A stretch of 64,000 nt of DNA from Prinsepia uniflora (Eukaryota > Streptophyta > Magnoliopsida > Rosales > Rosaceae), in contig CM064861.1 of NCBI GenBank assembly GCA_032719365.1, positions 82,518,863 through 82,582,862 of the forward strand, in the 5' to 3' direction. A program made the translations under genes and the position numbers. How positions within the stretch are numbered: the first letter of the stretch is position 1; every line of letters begins with the position of its first letter. Under the pieces are notes generated by a model. The model ran no database searches. It saw only the letters and a list, made by a program, of their open reading frames with translations, and was not told the origin of the DNA. Shown one piece after another: positions 1-12,027 of the stretch.

Positions 1-1803
1 CGTCAATCGCGTCCCACGCGCTCCTCCGTAGCTTCGGAAGTGTCCGGGCTTGTAAAAACGTACAAGAAGGGTTACAAACATCCCAAAATAACTCGTAGGA
101 TTTTTTTTCCTAATTTTCCCGGATTTTTCGGCGGAATTAAACTTAGAGACTTAACCTTCCGGACTCCCGAAATTATCCCGAACGACTCCCGAACAACTCG
201 AATCCTAAAGGTAAAATGTTAATTAGACTGAAAGGAACAATTTCTATGTTGACCGTGATCGGAGTTAACATCGCACGCGCCGTCACGCGCCGCCCAAAGT
301 GGCTGCGCGTGAAGGCCACGCGCCAAGCTACAGTGTCTTCGTTCTTACCCGGATAGACTGATAAACGGGTCTATTACCCGCGACTCAACCCGACCAGTTC
401 AAGCTCAATTCTCAATCAATTCCTCTCGTTTTTTATCCTATTATCTTCTCTAATCCATTAATTTTAGGTCTGTGCTGATGATCAACGTCGACAAACACCT
501 AATCGACCCAACTCAAGCTCGAACAGTCGAACAAGTCGACTTCTGGAACTCACCCAAACTAACTCCATTCTCAAATTAATTTCACCAGTAGCTTAAGGGG
601 ACCTATACGAACACAATAACACAAACAATTGAACTCGCCGTTACCTAGAAGTCGTCGTCCTCAAGCTCGAAAATTCTCAGAACCAGGGAGCTCATTTCTT
701 GGCCAATTCGTGAGTGACGTCCTTCGAAATCGATGTGGTTGGTTTCCTTTTGCTCCCAGAAGACTAGAACGGCCCTTAGTTTAGCTCGAATGTCCCCACA
801 ATTTGATCTTCAATTTTCCCTCCAACTGGTTTTTCCCTCGAACTGGAACTTGGGTTCTTGGGCAATCCGTGCTCGAAACCCTTCAGTTCTTGCACGATCG
901 AGATTCAATCACTCCTAGAAAACTCCCTACGTGTTTAGATTTGTCTCTCAAGCCGTAGAAATCGAATCCAGAGTTTTCCCCCCAAAAACCCGAACATGGT
1001 TCTTCACGGTTTCTCTCAGTCTCACCTTCACACTGATGCACATAAATGACCCAAATGAATTCTCTAACTCGGTTAATCGATCAATGCGGCAAGCAACCCG
1101 TGGGAGGCACTCTGAATCTCTCTGGAAAATGTTTCCCGCACACAGAGCCCATGGCCATTTTTAAAACTCCAAGTGCACTGAAGCTCTGCACAGCCACGAT
1201 GGGGTGCTTCCAATACCTCAATTTCCATAAACAATCCCACCGTCCAGTCCACTACAGCTTAAACAATTGGATCGCGCAAAACCACCAGGCACGGTGGTGC
1301 AGTAACCAGACTCCCACGACTGCACACTCTGTTTTTCACGGTGGTGAACAGTACCCCGTGTAAAAAGACCAAAATGCCCCTCTGTGCAATAATTACCAAA
1401 TTGCCCTCCAACTTCCGTGACCCGTATCTCGGTCATCCGACGTCCGTTTCACGCGTGCCGCCTGTCGTCGTACTCAGGGCGTCGAGACGAACATAACGGT
1501 CTTTGAGTCAAATGAGTATCAATTGTCAAACAAAAAGTCAACTTTTTCCCTTTATAACGTCCAATTTATGATAATGGCCCCGGAACTTCCGAACATCATA
1601 ACTTTCACCTCGGGCGTCCGAATCGGACGTGCCACCTGTCTATGAACTCGTAACGTCCCGAACTATGTCACGGTCATCGCTCAACGTCCGTTCGACCTCC
1701 CAATCAAAAAGTCAACAAATTGACCACACAAATCACAGGGGTAAAAACGTCATTTTATTCAATATTTTACAATATTACATTTCAGAATGTCCGGGGCGTT
1801 ACA
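1..1803 (-). mobile_element. LTR fragment E1, nested in the E2 3' LTR
   Basis: Read on the minus strand this LTR begins TGTAACGCCCCGGAC at 1803 and runs off the left edge, so only its 5' portion is present. The break with E2 is sharp: the uninterrupted E2 LTR copy reads ...GCCACCTGCCTATG near 17370, while here ACCTGCCTATG follows the LTR end directly, implying a target duplication ACCTG (1804-1808) whose partner is outside the window. It holds the usual modules of this LTR group: two copies of the accessory motif around 1440-1700, a leader-like stretch at 400-1300, and the GC-rich stem-loop at 305-323. No coding region is credible. Solo LTR or full element cannot be decided here. Confidence 0.75.
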
Positions 1804-1964
1804 ACCTGCCTATGAACTCGTGACATCCTAAACTACGTCACGGTCATGGGTCAATGTCCTAATTACTTCCCTAGGTAAAAGTCAACTTCCCCCCCCCCCC
1901 CCCCTTAGGGGTAAAACGGTAATTTTACAATAAAATAATAATTACGAAAGTTCGGGTCGTTACA
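1804..1964 (-). repeat. E2 3' LTR, first 161 bp
   Basis: It aligns by eye with 17367-17527 of the 5' LTR and ends in the same GGTCGTTACA border (LTR start TGTAACGACC on the minus strand). A run of 16 C at 1889-1904 replaces a much shorter C run in the other copy. The remainder of this LTR is displaced to the left by E1. Confidence 0.85.
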
Positions 1965-1999
1965 ATCTACCCTCCTTACAAAAATTTCGTCCTCGAAAT
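1965..1999 (-). other. E2 polypurine tract and 3' pol tail
   Basis: On the minus strand the segment reads TTTCGAGGACGAAATTTTTG, then TAAGGAGGGTAGAT directly before the LTR start. This purine-rich stretch is the expected plus-strand primer. The same motif recurs before the LTRs of E8 (right of 40634) and E11 (59365-59398). Confidence 0.85.
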
Positions 2000-2350
2000 T
2001 TACACAAATAAAAAGGGGTACTGTTCCCTCATCAAGTCTTCGGGTTCCCACGTCGCTTCCTCGACGTCATGGTTCCTCCAAAGTACTTTCACCAACCGAA
2101 TCGTCTTGTTTCTCAGAACCTTATTCTTCTGATCCAGAATCTGCACTGGTTTCTCCTCAAAGCTCAGATCAGTCATCAGTTCTACTGGTTGTTCCGGCAA
2201 GGCATGTGAATCGTCCCGGAGGTATTTCCGTAACATGGACACATGGAAAACGTTGTGTACTCTGGCAAGGTCTGGAGGTAATGCCAACCGGTATGCCACT
2301 AGTCCAATCCTCTCTATGATCTCGAACGGCCCAAAATAACGTGGACTCAA
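2000..2350 (-). pseudogene. E2 pol C-terminus: integrase tail and chromodomain
   Basis: The 116-residue open stretch begins MSPRYFGPFEIIERIG, the conserved GPF/Y-type region after the integrase core in chromoviruses, passes LPPDLARVHNVFHVSMLRKY, and ends with a chromodomain (VLWRNHDVEEATWEPEDLM). In the family this domain directs integration, usually to heterochromatin. It is separated from the integrase core by in-frame stops around 2384 and 2471, so it is part of one broken pol frame rather than a separate gene. The true frame extends upstream of the first Met. Confidence 0.88.
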
Positions 2351-2470
2351 CTTCCTGCGTCGACCAAAACGGATAATTCCTTTCTAGGGAAATAACTTAA
2401 GGAACACAAAATCTCCCACCTCGAATTCCAAGTCTCGAATTCGTCGATCAGCATAGCTCTTTTGGCGATC

Positions 2471-3346
2471 TTACGCTGCCTTCAATCTTTCCTTGATGAT
2501 TCGAACTGTTTCCTGAGTCATGTCCATCAAATCCGGCCCTATTGCTGCTCGCTCTCCTACCTCCATCCAGCAGATAGGTGTCCTGCACTGTCGGCCATAC
2601 AGTGCCTCGTAGGGCGCCATCCCGATACTTGCCTGATAACTGTTGTTGTATGCGAACTCCATCAAAGGCAAATGAGTATTCCACGAATCCTGAAACTGCA
2701 GTACACAAGAGCTCATCATGTCCTCCAGTGTCTGGATAGTCCTCTCTGACTGCCCATCGGTCTGTGGGTGGAACGCTGTACTGAAATGTAAGTTTGTACC
2801 CATGGCGTTCTGCAAACTTCGCCAGAACCTAGAAGTGAAACGCGAATCTCGATCAGACACTATCGACTCTGGCGTACCATGAAGTCGAATGATCTCTTTC
2901 ACAAACAGCTGAGCTAGTCGGTTTGGCTTAAATGTCTCCTGTACTGGTAAGAAATGAGCTAACTTTCTCAATCGGTCGACAATCACCCAAACTCGATCGA
3001 ATCCTCTCTGAGTTCTAGGCAACTTGAAGACAAAATCCATGGTAATGTGATCCCACTTCCACTCGGGAATCGGAAGTGGTTGCATAGCTCCATACGGTCT
3101 CTGCCGCTCAGCCTTGACCTGCTGACAGGTCAAACATCTGCTCACAAACTCTGCAATATCCTTTTTCATCCCAGCCCACCAATAGTGGTTCCGGAGGGTA
3201 CGATACATCTTTGTACCTCCCGGATGCATGGCATAAGCCGAATTGTGGGCTTCCTCAAGAATTTTTGCCCGTAACTCTGCCACTGCAGGAACACACAAAC
3301 GGCCCAGTTTCACCATAGCTCCATCTCGTCGGATAGTAAAGTCATG
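2471..3346 (-). pseudogene. E2 integrase (zinc-binding and DDE core)
   Basis: This 281-residue stretch, plus a few codons to the LARD insertion point, is a Ty3/gypsy integrase. The N-terminal HHCC domain is visible (HNSAYAMHPGGTK ... CLTCQQ). The catalytic triad is intact: D in ITMDFV, D in SDRDSRF, E in GQSERTIQ. It ends at a stop at 2471 inside the C-terminal region; similarity continues beyond (AKRAM...DEFETW), so the stop is a mutation. Its upstream neighbour RNase H is now 8.1 kb away because LARD was inserted at 3347. Confidence 0.92.
3342..3346. repeat. Left target-site duplication of LARD (TCATG)
   Basis: TCATG directly precedes the LARD LTR start TGATAGGTCC and is repeated at 11495-11499 directly after the other LTR. 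This 5-bp duplication proves a single retrotransposition event into E2. Confidence 0.95.
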
Positions 3347-4095
3347 TGATAGGTCCTCAATTAAGCATTATTTTATATTATTTTATACCCTTTATACTTA
3401 GCTTTTAATATTAAAATATTAAATAAATGGATAAAATAATTTATTTTGTGTTATTTTTGTTTAAATAAATAAAGTTTGTAATTTGGAGTATTTTGGTGAA
3501 AGAATCGTCTCGATCGGAATTTTAACAAATAAATTATGGACGAATTTCGGTGAAATATTACTAAATTAATTAAATTAATTAATTGTGCAGCCCAAACCCA
3601 ATAAAATGCTGCAGCCCAATAGAAAGAAAAAGAAAAAGAAATTCAGCCCAGTCCGCAAGCCCGCAAGCCCAGCCCCAGGTCCGGCCCGCGTCCAAGCCGT
3701 GCGGCCCAGTCCAATTCAGCGCGTCAGCCTTCCTCAGCCCAGATTTCCCTTCGGCGAGCGTGTTCCGAACCGCCAGCGTCCTCTTCGGCGCGCGCCTGCC
3801 GAAGTCTCCACCCTCTCTTCAGCAGCCTGCCGCCGAGTCCCTTTTCCTCCATTCAGCCAGCACCCGCCGAATTCTGCTTTTGATTTTCAGCAGCTCTCTG
3901 CTGAATTCTTTTCCAGCAGCTTCCACCCAATTTCCACCCAACTTCCACCCAAATTCCTTCCACTTTCCAACCCAATTTTGCAATTTTACAACTCAAACCA
4001 CTTCTAAACATCATTACAAATCTTTACTACTCATCATTCCATTATTCCACATTTTTTATTGTATTTTTATATTATTTTTGATAGCTTTTTCCACC

Positions 4096-4103
4096 TATAA
4101 ATA
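4096..4103 (+). promoter_or_regulatory. TATA box of the LARD 5' LTR
   Basis: TATAAATA in the context CACCTATAAATAGGGCTTC is a textbook plant TATA box. It lies about 750 bp into the LTR, so transcription would start near 4125-4135 and the hairpin array would be at the 5' end of the genomic RNA. The identical box is at 10234-10241. Confidence 0.85.
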
Positions 4104-4461
4104 GGGCTTCAATCCTTGTATTTTGGGAGTCCCCAATTAGTTCCATTCTTCCATTTCTTTCATTTTTCTTAGTTCTAGTTCTTAGTTAGTTCTTTTGTTT
4201 CTCTCTTTTGAGAGACATTTTTGGGGACCATTTTAACTTCTTGTAGATTTTCTTATTAATTAGCTTTCTTTTAATTCTTGTTCTTAATTTATGTTATTTT
4301 TATTTTTCTTAATTTCATTTCTTCTTTACTTTGTTCTTGTGATATTTCTTTGAGATCTCTTAAACACATTTTTATGCTTTCCTTAAGAAATACTTAGGCC
4401 AAGTAATTCTAAGGCAATTCAAGAGTTTTAAGACCGAATTCCTCGTATTTCTTCTTCCATC

Positions 4462-4817
4462 TTCACAAGTTTCCTGCCGCTGTTCGGTGATTCTTGTGAA
4501 AATCCATACTTCTCTACTTAAATTCTTATTATTGTTATTGGTTTTACTTATAATTCAATATATGTGTTGGTATTTTCTTTCTAACATTTGTAAGTAAGAA
4601 TGCAATCTCCATGTGTTTTACTTTTTGAGTTTCTTTTACTTCATATGTTTTAGTACTTAAACTTCAATTCGAAACTAAATGTTGATCCGTTGTTCGGGGC
4701 ATTTAGAATAGAGTTGAAGAGATTTAATGTTTGATCGCTGTTCGGCGCATTAAATCACTTACTTAAGGTGAATCATATTGTAAGTAATAATCCGCTGTTC
4801 GGTGCATTTATAATATG
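4462..4817 (+). other. Array of four stem-loops with common loop in LARD 5' LTR
   Basis: Arms and loops: TTCACAAG 4462-4469 with CTTGTGAA 4493-4500; CTAAATG 4675-4681 with CATTTAG 4700-4706; GATTTAATG 4721-4729 with CATTAAATC 4748-4756; CATATTGTAA 4774-4783 with TTATAATATG 4808-4817 (one G-U pair in RNA). Every loop contains a close match to CCGCTGTTCGG, itself able to close by CCG/CGG. Stems differ while the loop is kept. Confidence 0.8.
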
Positions 4818-5376
4818 AAAAATGTATGCATGTATTTGAGATGATTAAGGTACGATTTTGTGATTGGTTCGATATGAGCATGATGTTAGAGTGTTGGTAA
4901 AAATATGTGTTTGAAGAAAGTTCACTAGTACAAAGGTTAAAGTAGAAGTCAAATTAAGTATTTAATTATTTTTACTTGTTTTCTTTATTTTATATTTACA
5001 ACTCTTTTCAAAACCCCCCTTTTCAATTCTTTATTCTTTATTCTTTATTCTTTTATTCTTTTATTCTTTTATTCTTTCATTCTTCTTTTCTACTTTTAGT
5101 TTATTATTCTTTAATTAATTAATTCTTTTATTCTTTAATTCATTAATTCTTTAATTTGTTAATTATTTTATTATTTAATTATTTAATTCATTAATTTATT
5201 CATTATTCATTTATTCATTACTCTTTCCCACTAACACATTATTAATGTTCCCTAATTTCCCCGGTTAAGAACGATCCCTATTTACCAATACTACATCTAC
5301 ACAAAAAGGGTTTAGATTGCACAACACTCAAAATTACGTGTTTAATTTAATGCGTAGTTTGGGCTTAGTCAATTTT

Positions 5377-5394
5377 TGGCGCCGTTGCCGGGGA
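5377..5394 (+). other. LARD primer-binding site (tRNA-Arg type)
   Basis: TGGCGCCGTTGCCGGGGA begins five bases after the LTR end. This is the primer site characteristic of Ogre-like plant elements. Confidence 0.9.
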
Positions 5395-8300
5395 AATTGA
5401 AAATCATTTTTAATTTGTTAGTGTATGTATATAAATTGTGCATATTATACTTGTTTATAAATTTTACTTTTGTTAATATTATATTTGTTTATAACCCTTA
5501 CTTACTTGTTTATATTTTATTTATCCATCTTATTTTTGTTCTTATTATTTTTGTTTATAATGTTCATACTTTACTTATTCATAGTTTCTAATTTATACTT
5601 GTTCATAAATGTTCATAATTTTTTTTTTATATATTTGTTCATATTCAAATTGTATATGTAAATTTAAAATTCTATCATACTTGTTCATAATTTAATTTAA
5701 TTTGTACTTGTTATAAATGCATATTGTACATATTCACTTTTCCTTACTTTTAATTTATTTTATTTTTCTTTACACTTTCTATCTTTTTCTTTAATCCATT
5801 AACTTTAATTTTATTCCATAAACTTTTTCTTTATTCCTTTAACTTTAAATTTATTTCATTAACTTTTTATTCCACTAACTTTTTATTCCACTAATTTTTT
5901 ATTCCATTAACTTTTATTCCATTAATTTTATTCATTAACTTTTTATTCCACTAACTTTTTATTCCATTAACTTTTATTCCATTAATTTTATTCATTAACT
6001 TTTTATTCCACTAACTTTTTATTCCATTAACTTTTTATTCCATTAACTTTTTATTCCATTAATTTTATTCCATTAATTTTATTCCATTAACTTTTTATTC
6101 CATTAACTTTTTATTCCATTAACTTTTTATTCCATTAATTTTATTCCATTAATTTTATTCCATTAACTTTTTATTCCACTAACTTTTTATTCCATTAACT
6201 TTATTTCATTAACTTTGTATTCCATTAACTTTTTGATTACACTTATTTTATTCTTATGTAATTATTTATTTGGTTATGTCTTGATAAAATTTAAATTTAA
6301 ATTTAAAAAAAAATTCGAAATAAATAAAAAATTTTGAAAATAATAAAAAAAAAATCTTATCTTAGCTTTATGTTAGTGTTAATTCATACTTGTAAATAAA
6401 TGTTGTATATATGTTACTTGTTACCTTTTATACTTGTTCATAAATTGTTCATAACTTTTATATTTTATAATATACATACATACTTGTTCATAATAGACTT
6501 TCATTTATATTTGTTTATAATTCTCTTACTTGTTATATTATTCTTGTTCATACTTGTACATAATGTTCATTCTTTTTAAATGTTCATAAATGCTTATGGT
6601 AATTATTCACTTTTCCTTATTTTTATTTTTATATTGTTTTTGTAAATAAAAAAAAAGCATAAAATTCGTAAAAAAAAAAATTCTTCATTTATTTATTTTT
6701 TTTAAATTCCGAAAAAAACATAAATTTTAAAAAATAATAAATTTAAATTTCTTATCTTCACTTTGTGTTAGTGTAAATCTCAATGGTTAAATAAATCTTA
6801 TACATATATTAGTTTATTAATGAGAATTTGTTTTGTAAATATCATTACTTGTGAATGAAACCATACTTGTAAATAAATTGTTCATACTTGTATAAATTGT
6901 TCATATGTAATTGTCATGTTATATTTGTAAATTGTGCATAAAAACATACTTGTAAATAGTTATTGCATTCATGCATCAATCTCGGCTATATGTAGATCAC
7001 TTGTGTTTTGAAATTTAGATTTTGATCTTTATCGGCGAAGACTCTTTTGTTAACTCTCACTCACGGTGATTGTTAACACTTGAGTCATCTTAATTCCTCT
7101 GGAGTAAGAAATTTTTGAGGGTGATGTCTAGGACAATAGACGGTACTCATAACGGGTTTTGGGTCTAAGAAAGGGACATCAATGGAGTTTAAGCCTCGGG
7201 ACGTCTTGAAATTAGCTCTGCCTCTTATGTGTATTCTTTCTAACCTGGTCACCTTTGAACTTGCCCAAACAGTTGAATTAATCCAAGATATTTACTTGGG
7301 CCGCACGGACGTATAAGTCTCCATTTAAACTTTGAGGCTATGTGAACCATATATATCTTTGACTTCCCCCGACATGTAAATATTGTTTATATCTTAATTT
7401 ACATTATTTGTCATGACAAAGTTAACTTGCATCTTTAGTTTAACTAACTTGCATCTTTCATTCTAACTTGCATTTTATCTTTCATTTAACTTGCATTTTT
7501 AACTTCACTTGCATATTTAGTTTAACTTGCATTGCACTCTTCCTCTAACTTACATCTTTAACTCACATTGCATCCTTAACTTTAATTTGCATATCTAACT
7601 TGCATTCTTAATTAACATACATCTCTGACTAACTAACTTGCATCTCTGTCTAGGCTGGATGGACGTTAAACTTCAAGCGCTTGTTGGGAGGCAACCCAAT
7701 GTGTTCCCGGGATGTGAAGGAGTCATCAATACAGATTTGCTATCCTCTACCCTTCACTCTCTTTTATTTTGTTTATTTAATGTTTTCCTATTATTTTCGT
7801 AAATCATCTTCCTTACTTTGATTCTATGTTTAATTACTTCGTATTTTCCTACATTGAGGATAATGTAGAATTTAAGTGTGGGGGAATGGTTTACAATTTT
7901 AATTGTTCAAAAAAAAAAAACAAAAAAAATTGAAAAAAATTATAAAAAAAAAGGGTGAAAAAAATGAAAAAAAATATTATTGTTTTTTTTTTTGAATCTT
8001 TTTGTTTTAACTTAGTGTTTTTATGAGTCTTAAGTTGCCATTTAACTTGTCAATGACATAAATAAACAGAAAGGAATATGTTATGGCCATAAAGATAATC
8101 ACTACAACTTGAATTTGTTTGTTAATATTTTGTGATTAAGTGTTATAACTTGAAGATAATGCATGTAAATTGGCACATAAACGAGCATGATAAGATAAGT
8201 ATGAATCATATGAACCTTATGTGAGCTTTAGAACTTTCTATACATCTTTGATGAGTGATTCATAAGTTCTTTGTTTAAATTGATATACATATGCCTCATA

Positions 8301-9460
8301 ACTGCTTGCCATAGCTTTTAATGAACTATAGAGTACTAGAACTTATTTTATGTGATTTTCAAAGCTTTTGAGTCAATAAACTCTCTGATTTTGGAAATGA
8401 TTAAGGCATTAGGGTTAACACCACAAATTCAAACATCCATGTTCCCTATTTTGTGCGCACAAGTTGCGACCCCTTAGTTTTAACCCTTTTGAGCCCACAT
8501 TAAGCCTTTCTTTCATCACCATGATTATCTAAACACTTGAGCTTAGTATAGACATCCTTTACCCTTGTTCCAAGAACTCGGTTGAAGATATAAAGATTGT
8601 GTAAGGAGAAAATAATGATGTTGAAAAGACTTTTATGTGAATTATTTGGATTTACCGACTCAAGCTTTGTTGTATTATTGACACATGTTATTACCTTGAT
8701 ATAAAAAAAAAATCAAAAAAAAAAAGGTTGAGTATCGATCAAGGTAATAAGGTTTGGTTATGTAATGTTTGAGTTAAATCCCTTACATTTGTAAATCCGA
8801 CACAAAGAATGATTGTGAGGCCCAACATGATGGAATTAGGCCTATGTTCAAAGAGATGGATTACTGACATCATTGCACTAAGGTTGGGAAGCTATGATAC
8901 GTTTTGGGAGTCTATTGAGTCTTGGAACGAATTGAGCACCACTTGTCCTATATTTTCCTTGCCTCGAAACTTAGCCCCATTACAACCTTCGTAAAGACCT
9001 TATGATCCTTAAGATGGTAAATTTTGATTAGTTGAGTTAATCACTTGAGTAAGCTTATGGTTTTGGTTCATTTTGTGCAAGTATGTTTTGTTTTTATCTT
9101 GAGGTGTTTGTTTGAGATTTTGCAAAAGTACTTCATTTCGATTATGTGAGTATCTCTCACATACTTTGAGTGCAAACACAAACCCTCACAAATTGAGTGA
9201 ATTTATGAGTGCATATCCTTGTGAGTTGATTCATACTTGTCTTATTCATGCAGAGATCCATTTCACCATATTTACTCATTATCTTACTTGTTGAAACATT
9301 TTGTTACCATGTATTAACTCTCGAATTCCATATGCTTAAATGTTTTAAGTGAAAATCTTTTATGTCATGATTATAATTATGAAATATTGAGACAAATGGT
9401 TAAGGGTTACTTGTTTTGAATTCGTAGTTTAATTTTAGTATTTGCTAGGGACTAGCAAAG
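5395..9460 (+). other. LARD interior, non-coding and repeat-rich
   Basis: Only short open stretches of biased composition occur. 5400-5720 and 6360-6960 hold dispersed ACTTGTTCATAA-type repeats. 5820-6235 is a minisatellite of TTTTATTCCATTAAC units (15-19 bp, with a CCACTAAC variant). 7420-7640 has about ten AACTTGCAT repeats. 7681-7698 carries the lineage motif CTTGTTGGGAGGCAACCC, and 7872-7886 holds a GTGTGGGGGAATGG motif resembling a second purine tract. 7910-8000 and 8700-8730 are A/T homopolymer-rich. I found no protein-coding remnant. Confidence 0.75.
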
Positions 9461-9478
9461 TTTAAGTGTGGGGGTATT
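9461..9478 (+). other. LARD polypurine tract
   Basis: TTTAAGTGTGGGGGTATT directly precedes the 3' LTR. The run AAGTGTGGGGG is the usual form of this tract in Ogre/TAT and LARD-like elements and fixes the plus orientation. Confidence 0.9.
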
Positions 9479-11494
9479 TGATAGGTCCTCAATTAAGCAT
9501 TATTTTATATTATTTTATACCCTTTATACTTAGCTTTTAATATTAAAATATTAAATAAATAGATAAAATAATTTATTTTGTGTTATTTTTGTTTAAATAA
9601 ATAAAGTTTGTAATTTGGAGTATTTTGGCGAAAGAATCGTCTCGATCGGAATTTTAACAAATAAATTATGGACGAATTTCGGTGAAATATTACTAAATTA
9701 ATTAAATTAATTAATTGTGCAGCCCAAACCCAATAAAATGCTGCAGCCCAATAGAAAGAAAAAGAAAAAGAAAAAGAAATTCAGCCCAGTCCGCAAGCCC
9801 GCAAGCCCAGCCCCAGGTCCGGCCCGCGTCCAAGCCGTGCGGCCCAGTCCAATTCAGCGCGTCAGCCTTCCTCAGCCCAGATTTCCCTTCGGCGAGCGTG
9901 TTCCGAACCGCCAGCGTCCTCTTCGGCGCGCGCCTGCCGAAGTCTCCACCCTCTCTTCAGCAGCCTGCCGCCGAGTCCCTTTTCCTCCATTCAGCCAGCA
10001 CCCGCCGAATTCTGCTTTTGATTTTCAGCAGCTCTCTGCTGAATTCTTTTCCAGCAGCTTCCACCCAATTTCCACCCAACTTCCACCCAAATTCCTTCCA
10101 CTTTCCAACCCAATTTTGCAATTTTACAACTCAAACCACTTCTAAACATCATTACAAATCTTTACTACTCATCATTCCATTATTCCACATTTTTTATTGT
10201 ATTTTTATATTATTTTTGATAGCTTTTTCCACCTATAAATAGGGCTTCAATCCTTGTATTTTGGGAGTCCCCAATTAGTTCCATTCTTCCATTTCTTTCA
10301 TTTTTCTTAGTTCTAGTTCTTAGTTAGTTCTTTTGTTTCTCTCTTTTGAGAGACATTTTTGGGGACCATTTTAACTTCTTGTAGATTTTCTTATTAATTA
10401 GCTTTCTTTTAATTCTTGTTCTTAATTTATGTTATTTTTATTTTTCTTAATTTCATTTCTTCTTTACTTTGTTCTTGTGATATTTCTTTGAGATCTCTTA
10501 AACACATTTTTATGCTTTCCTTAAGAAATACTTAGGCCAAGTAATTCTAAGGCAATTCAAGAGTTTTAAGACCGAATTCCTCGTATTTCTTCTTCCATCT
10601 TCACAAGTTTCCTGCCGCTGTTCGGTGATTCTTGTGAAAATCCATACTTCTCTACTTAAATTCTTATTATTGTTATTGGTTTTACTTATAATTCAATATA
10701 TGTGTTGGTATTTTCTTTCTAACATTTGTAAGTAAGAATGCAATCTCCATGTGTTTTACTTTTGAGTTTCTTTTACTTCATATGTTTTAGTACTTAAACT
10801 TCAATTCGAAACTAAATGTTGATCCGTTGTTCGGGGCATTTAGAATAGAGTTGAAGAGATTTAATGTTTGATCGCTGTTCGGCGCATTAAATCACTTACT
10901 TAAGGTGAATCATATTGTAAGTAATAATCCGCTGTTCGGTGCATTTATAATATGAAAAATGTATGCATGTATTTGAGATGATTAAGGTACGATTTCGTGA
11001 TTGGTTCGATATGAGCATGATATTAGAGTGTTGGTAAAAATATGTGTTTGAAGAAAGTTCACTAGTACAAAGGTTAAAGTAGAAGTAAAATTAAGTATTT
11101 AATTATTTTTACTTGTTTTCTTTATTTTATATTTACAACTCTTTTCAAAACCCCCCTTTTCAATTCTTTATTCTTTTATTCTTTTATTCTTTTATTCTTT
11201 TATTCTTCTTTTCTACTTTTAGTTTATTATTCTTTGATTAATTAATTCTTTTATTCTTTAATTCATTAATTCTTTAATTTGTTAATTCTTTTATTATTTA
11301 ATTATTTAATTCATTAATTTATTCATTATTCATTTATTCATTACTCTTTCCCACTAACACATTATTAATGTTCCCTAATTTCCCCGGTTAAGAACGATCC
11401 CTATTTACCAATACTACATCTACACAAAAAGGGTTTAAATTGCACAACACTCAAAATTACGTGTTTAATTTAATGCGTAGTTTGGGCTTAGTCA
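9479..11494 (+). repeat. LARD 3' LTR (2016 bp)
   Basis: Near-identical copy of 3347-5371, including TATA box 10234-10241 and the four-hairpin array at 10600-10954. It ends GGGCTTAGTCA and is followed by the right duplication TCATG (11495-11499), after which E2 RNase H coding resumes. Confidence 0.95.
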
Positions 11495-11499
11495 TCATG

Positions 11500-12024
11500 C
11501 CTCTCATCCGCGTCGACCTCGATCCTGTAGATACAAAGTGTCGGATCCTCTAATTGTGCCTCGATAATCCGATTAACTAGCACAGGTCGTACATGAAAAC
11601 TGGCCAACAAAGCTCCCTGCTCATCCATCCTCAGCATAACTCCAGCTTTTCGGAGTTCCACTAGCAAAGGAAGGTACACCAGCCTCAAGTGTGCAAGCGA
11701 TCCTGCTGACTTCCTGCTGAGTGCGTCTGCCACGACGTTCGCCTTTCCTGGATGATATTCAAACGTACAATCATAGTCCTTGATTAATTCCAACCATCGT
11801 TGCTGCCTTACGTTCAGTTCCTTCTGAGTAAACAAATGCTTTAAACTCTGATGATCGGTGAAGATCCTGCAAGTCACCCCGTACAGATAATGTCTCCAGA
11901 TCGTTAAAGCGTGAACCACAGCCGCCAACTCCAGATCATGCGTAGGGTAGTTCAGTTCATGTGTCTTTAGTTGTCTTGATACATAAGCGATAACTTTGCC
12001 ATTTTGCATCAACACGCAACCCAA
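11500..12024 (-). pseudogene. E2 RNase H and connection region
   Basis: The open stretch starts just after a stop within the YSDASL*GLG motif at about 12026 and reads through the RNase H domain: LKTHELNYPTHDLELAAVVHAL (containing the E/D region), FTDHQSLKHLFTQKELNVRQQRWLE, HPGKANVVADALSR. It continues into the linker toward integrase (VRPVLVNRIIEAQLEDP) and is cut by LARD at 11499. RNase H removes template RNA during reverse transcription. The continuation is the integrase at 3346-2471. Confidence 0.9.
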
Positions 12025-12027
12025 ACC

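Larger units (their letters stand above)
3347..5371 (+). repeat. LARD 5' LTR (2025 bp)
   Basis: It starts TGATAGGTCCTCAATTAAGC and ends GGGCTTAGTCA. From left to right it has an AT-rich U3, a GC-rich block at 3590-3900, a clear TATA box (4096-4103), a pyrimidine-rich leader, four hairpins with a shared CCGCTGTTCGG-type loop (4462-4817), and a T/A-rich stretch of ATTCTTT repeats at 5020-5230. Confidence 0.95.
3347..11494 (+). mobile_element. LARD-type non-autonomous LTR retrotransposon (Ogre/TAT-like)
   Basis: The element has two nearly identical LTRs (3347-5371 and 9479-11494, TG...CA ends), a primer site, a polypurine tract and the flanking duplication TCATG. The primer site TGGCGCCGTTGCCGGGGA, complementary to a tRNA-Arg 3' end, is typical of the Ogre/TAT branch of Ty3/gypsy, as is the internal motif CTTGTTGGGAGGCAACCC at 7681-7698. 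The 4.1-kb interior has no recognisable gag, protease, RT or integrase, so it must be mobilised in trans. The few LTR differences (copy number in an AAAGAA run near 3625 versus 9757, scattered substitutions) indicate recent insertion. Confidence 0.93.

Noticed and set aside
1889..1904. Run of 16 C as a structured or regulatory element
   Set aside because: The E2 partner LTR has a short C run at the same place; this is a slippage expansion.
3583..4104. Pro/Ser-rich open frames of 140-175 codons in both LARD LTRs
   Set aside because: They lie upstream of the TATA box in the GC-rich U3, overlap in two frames, and are present twice only because the LTRs are duplicates.
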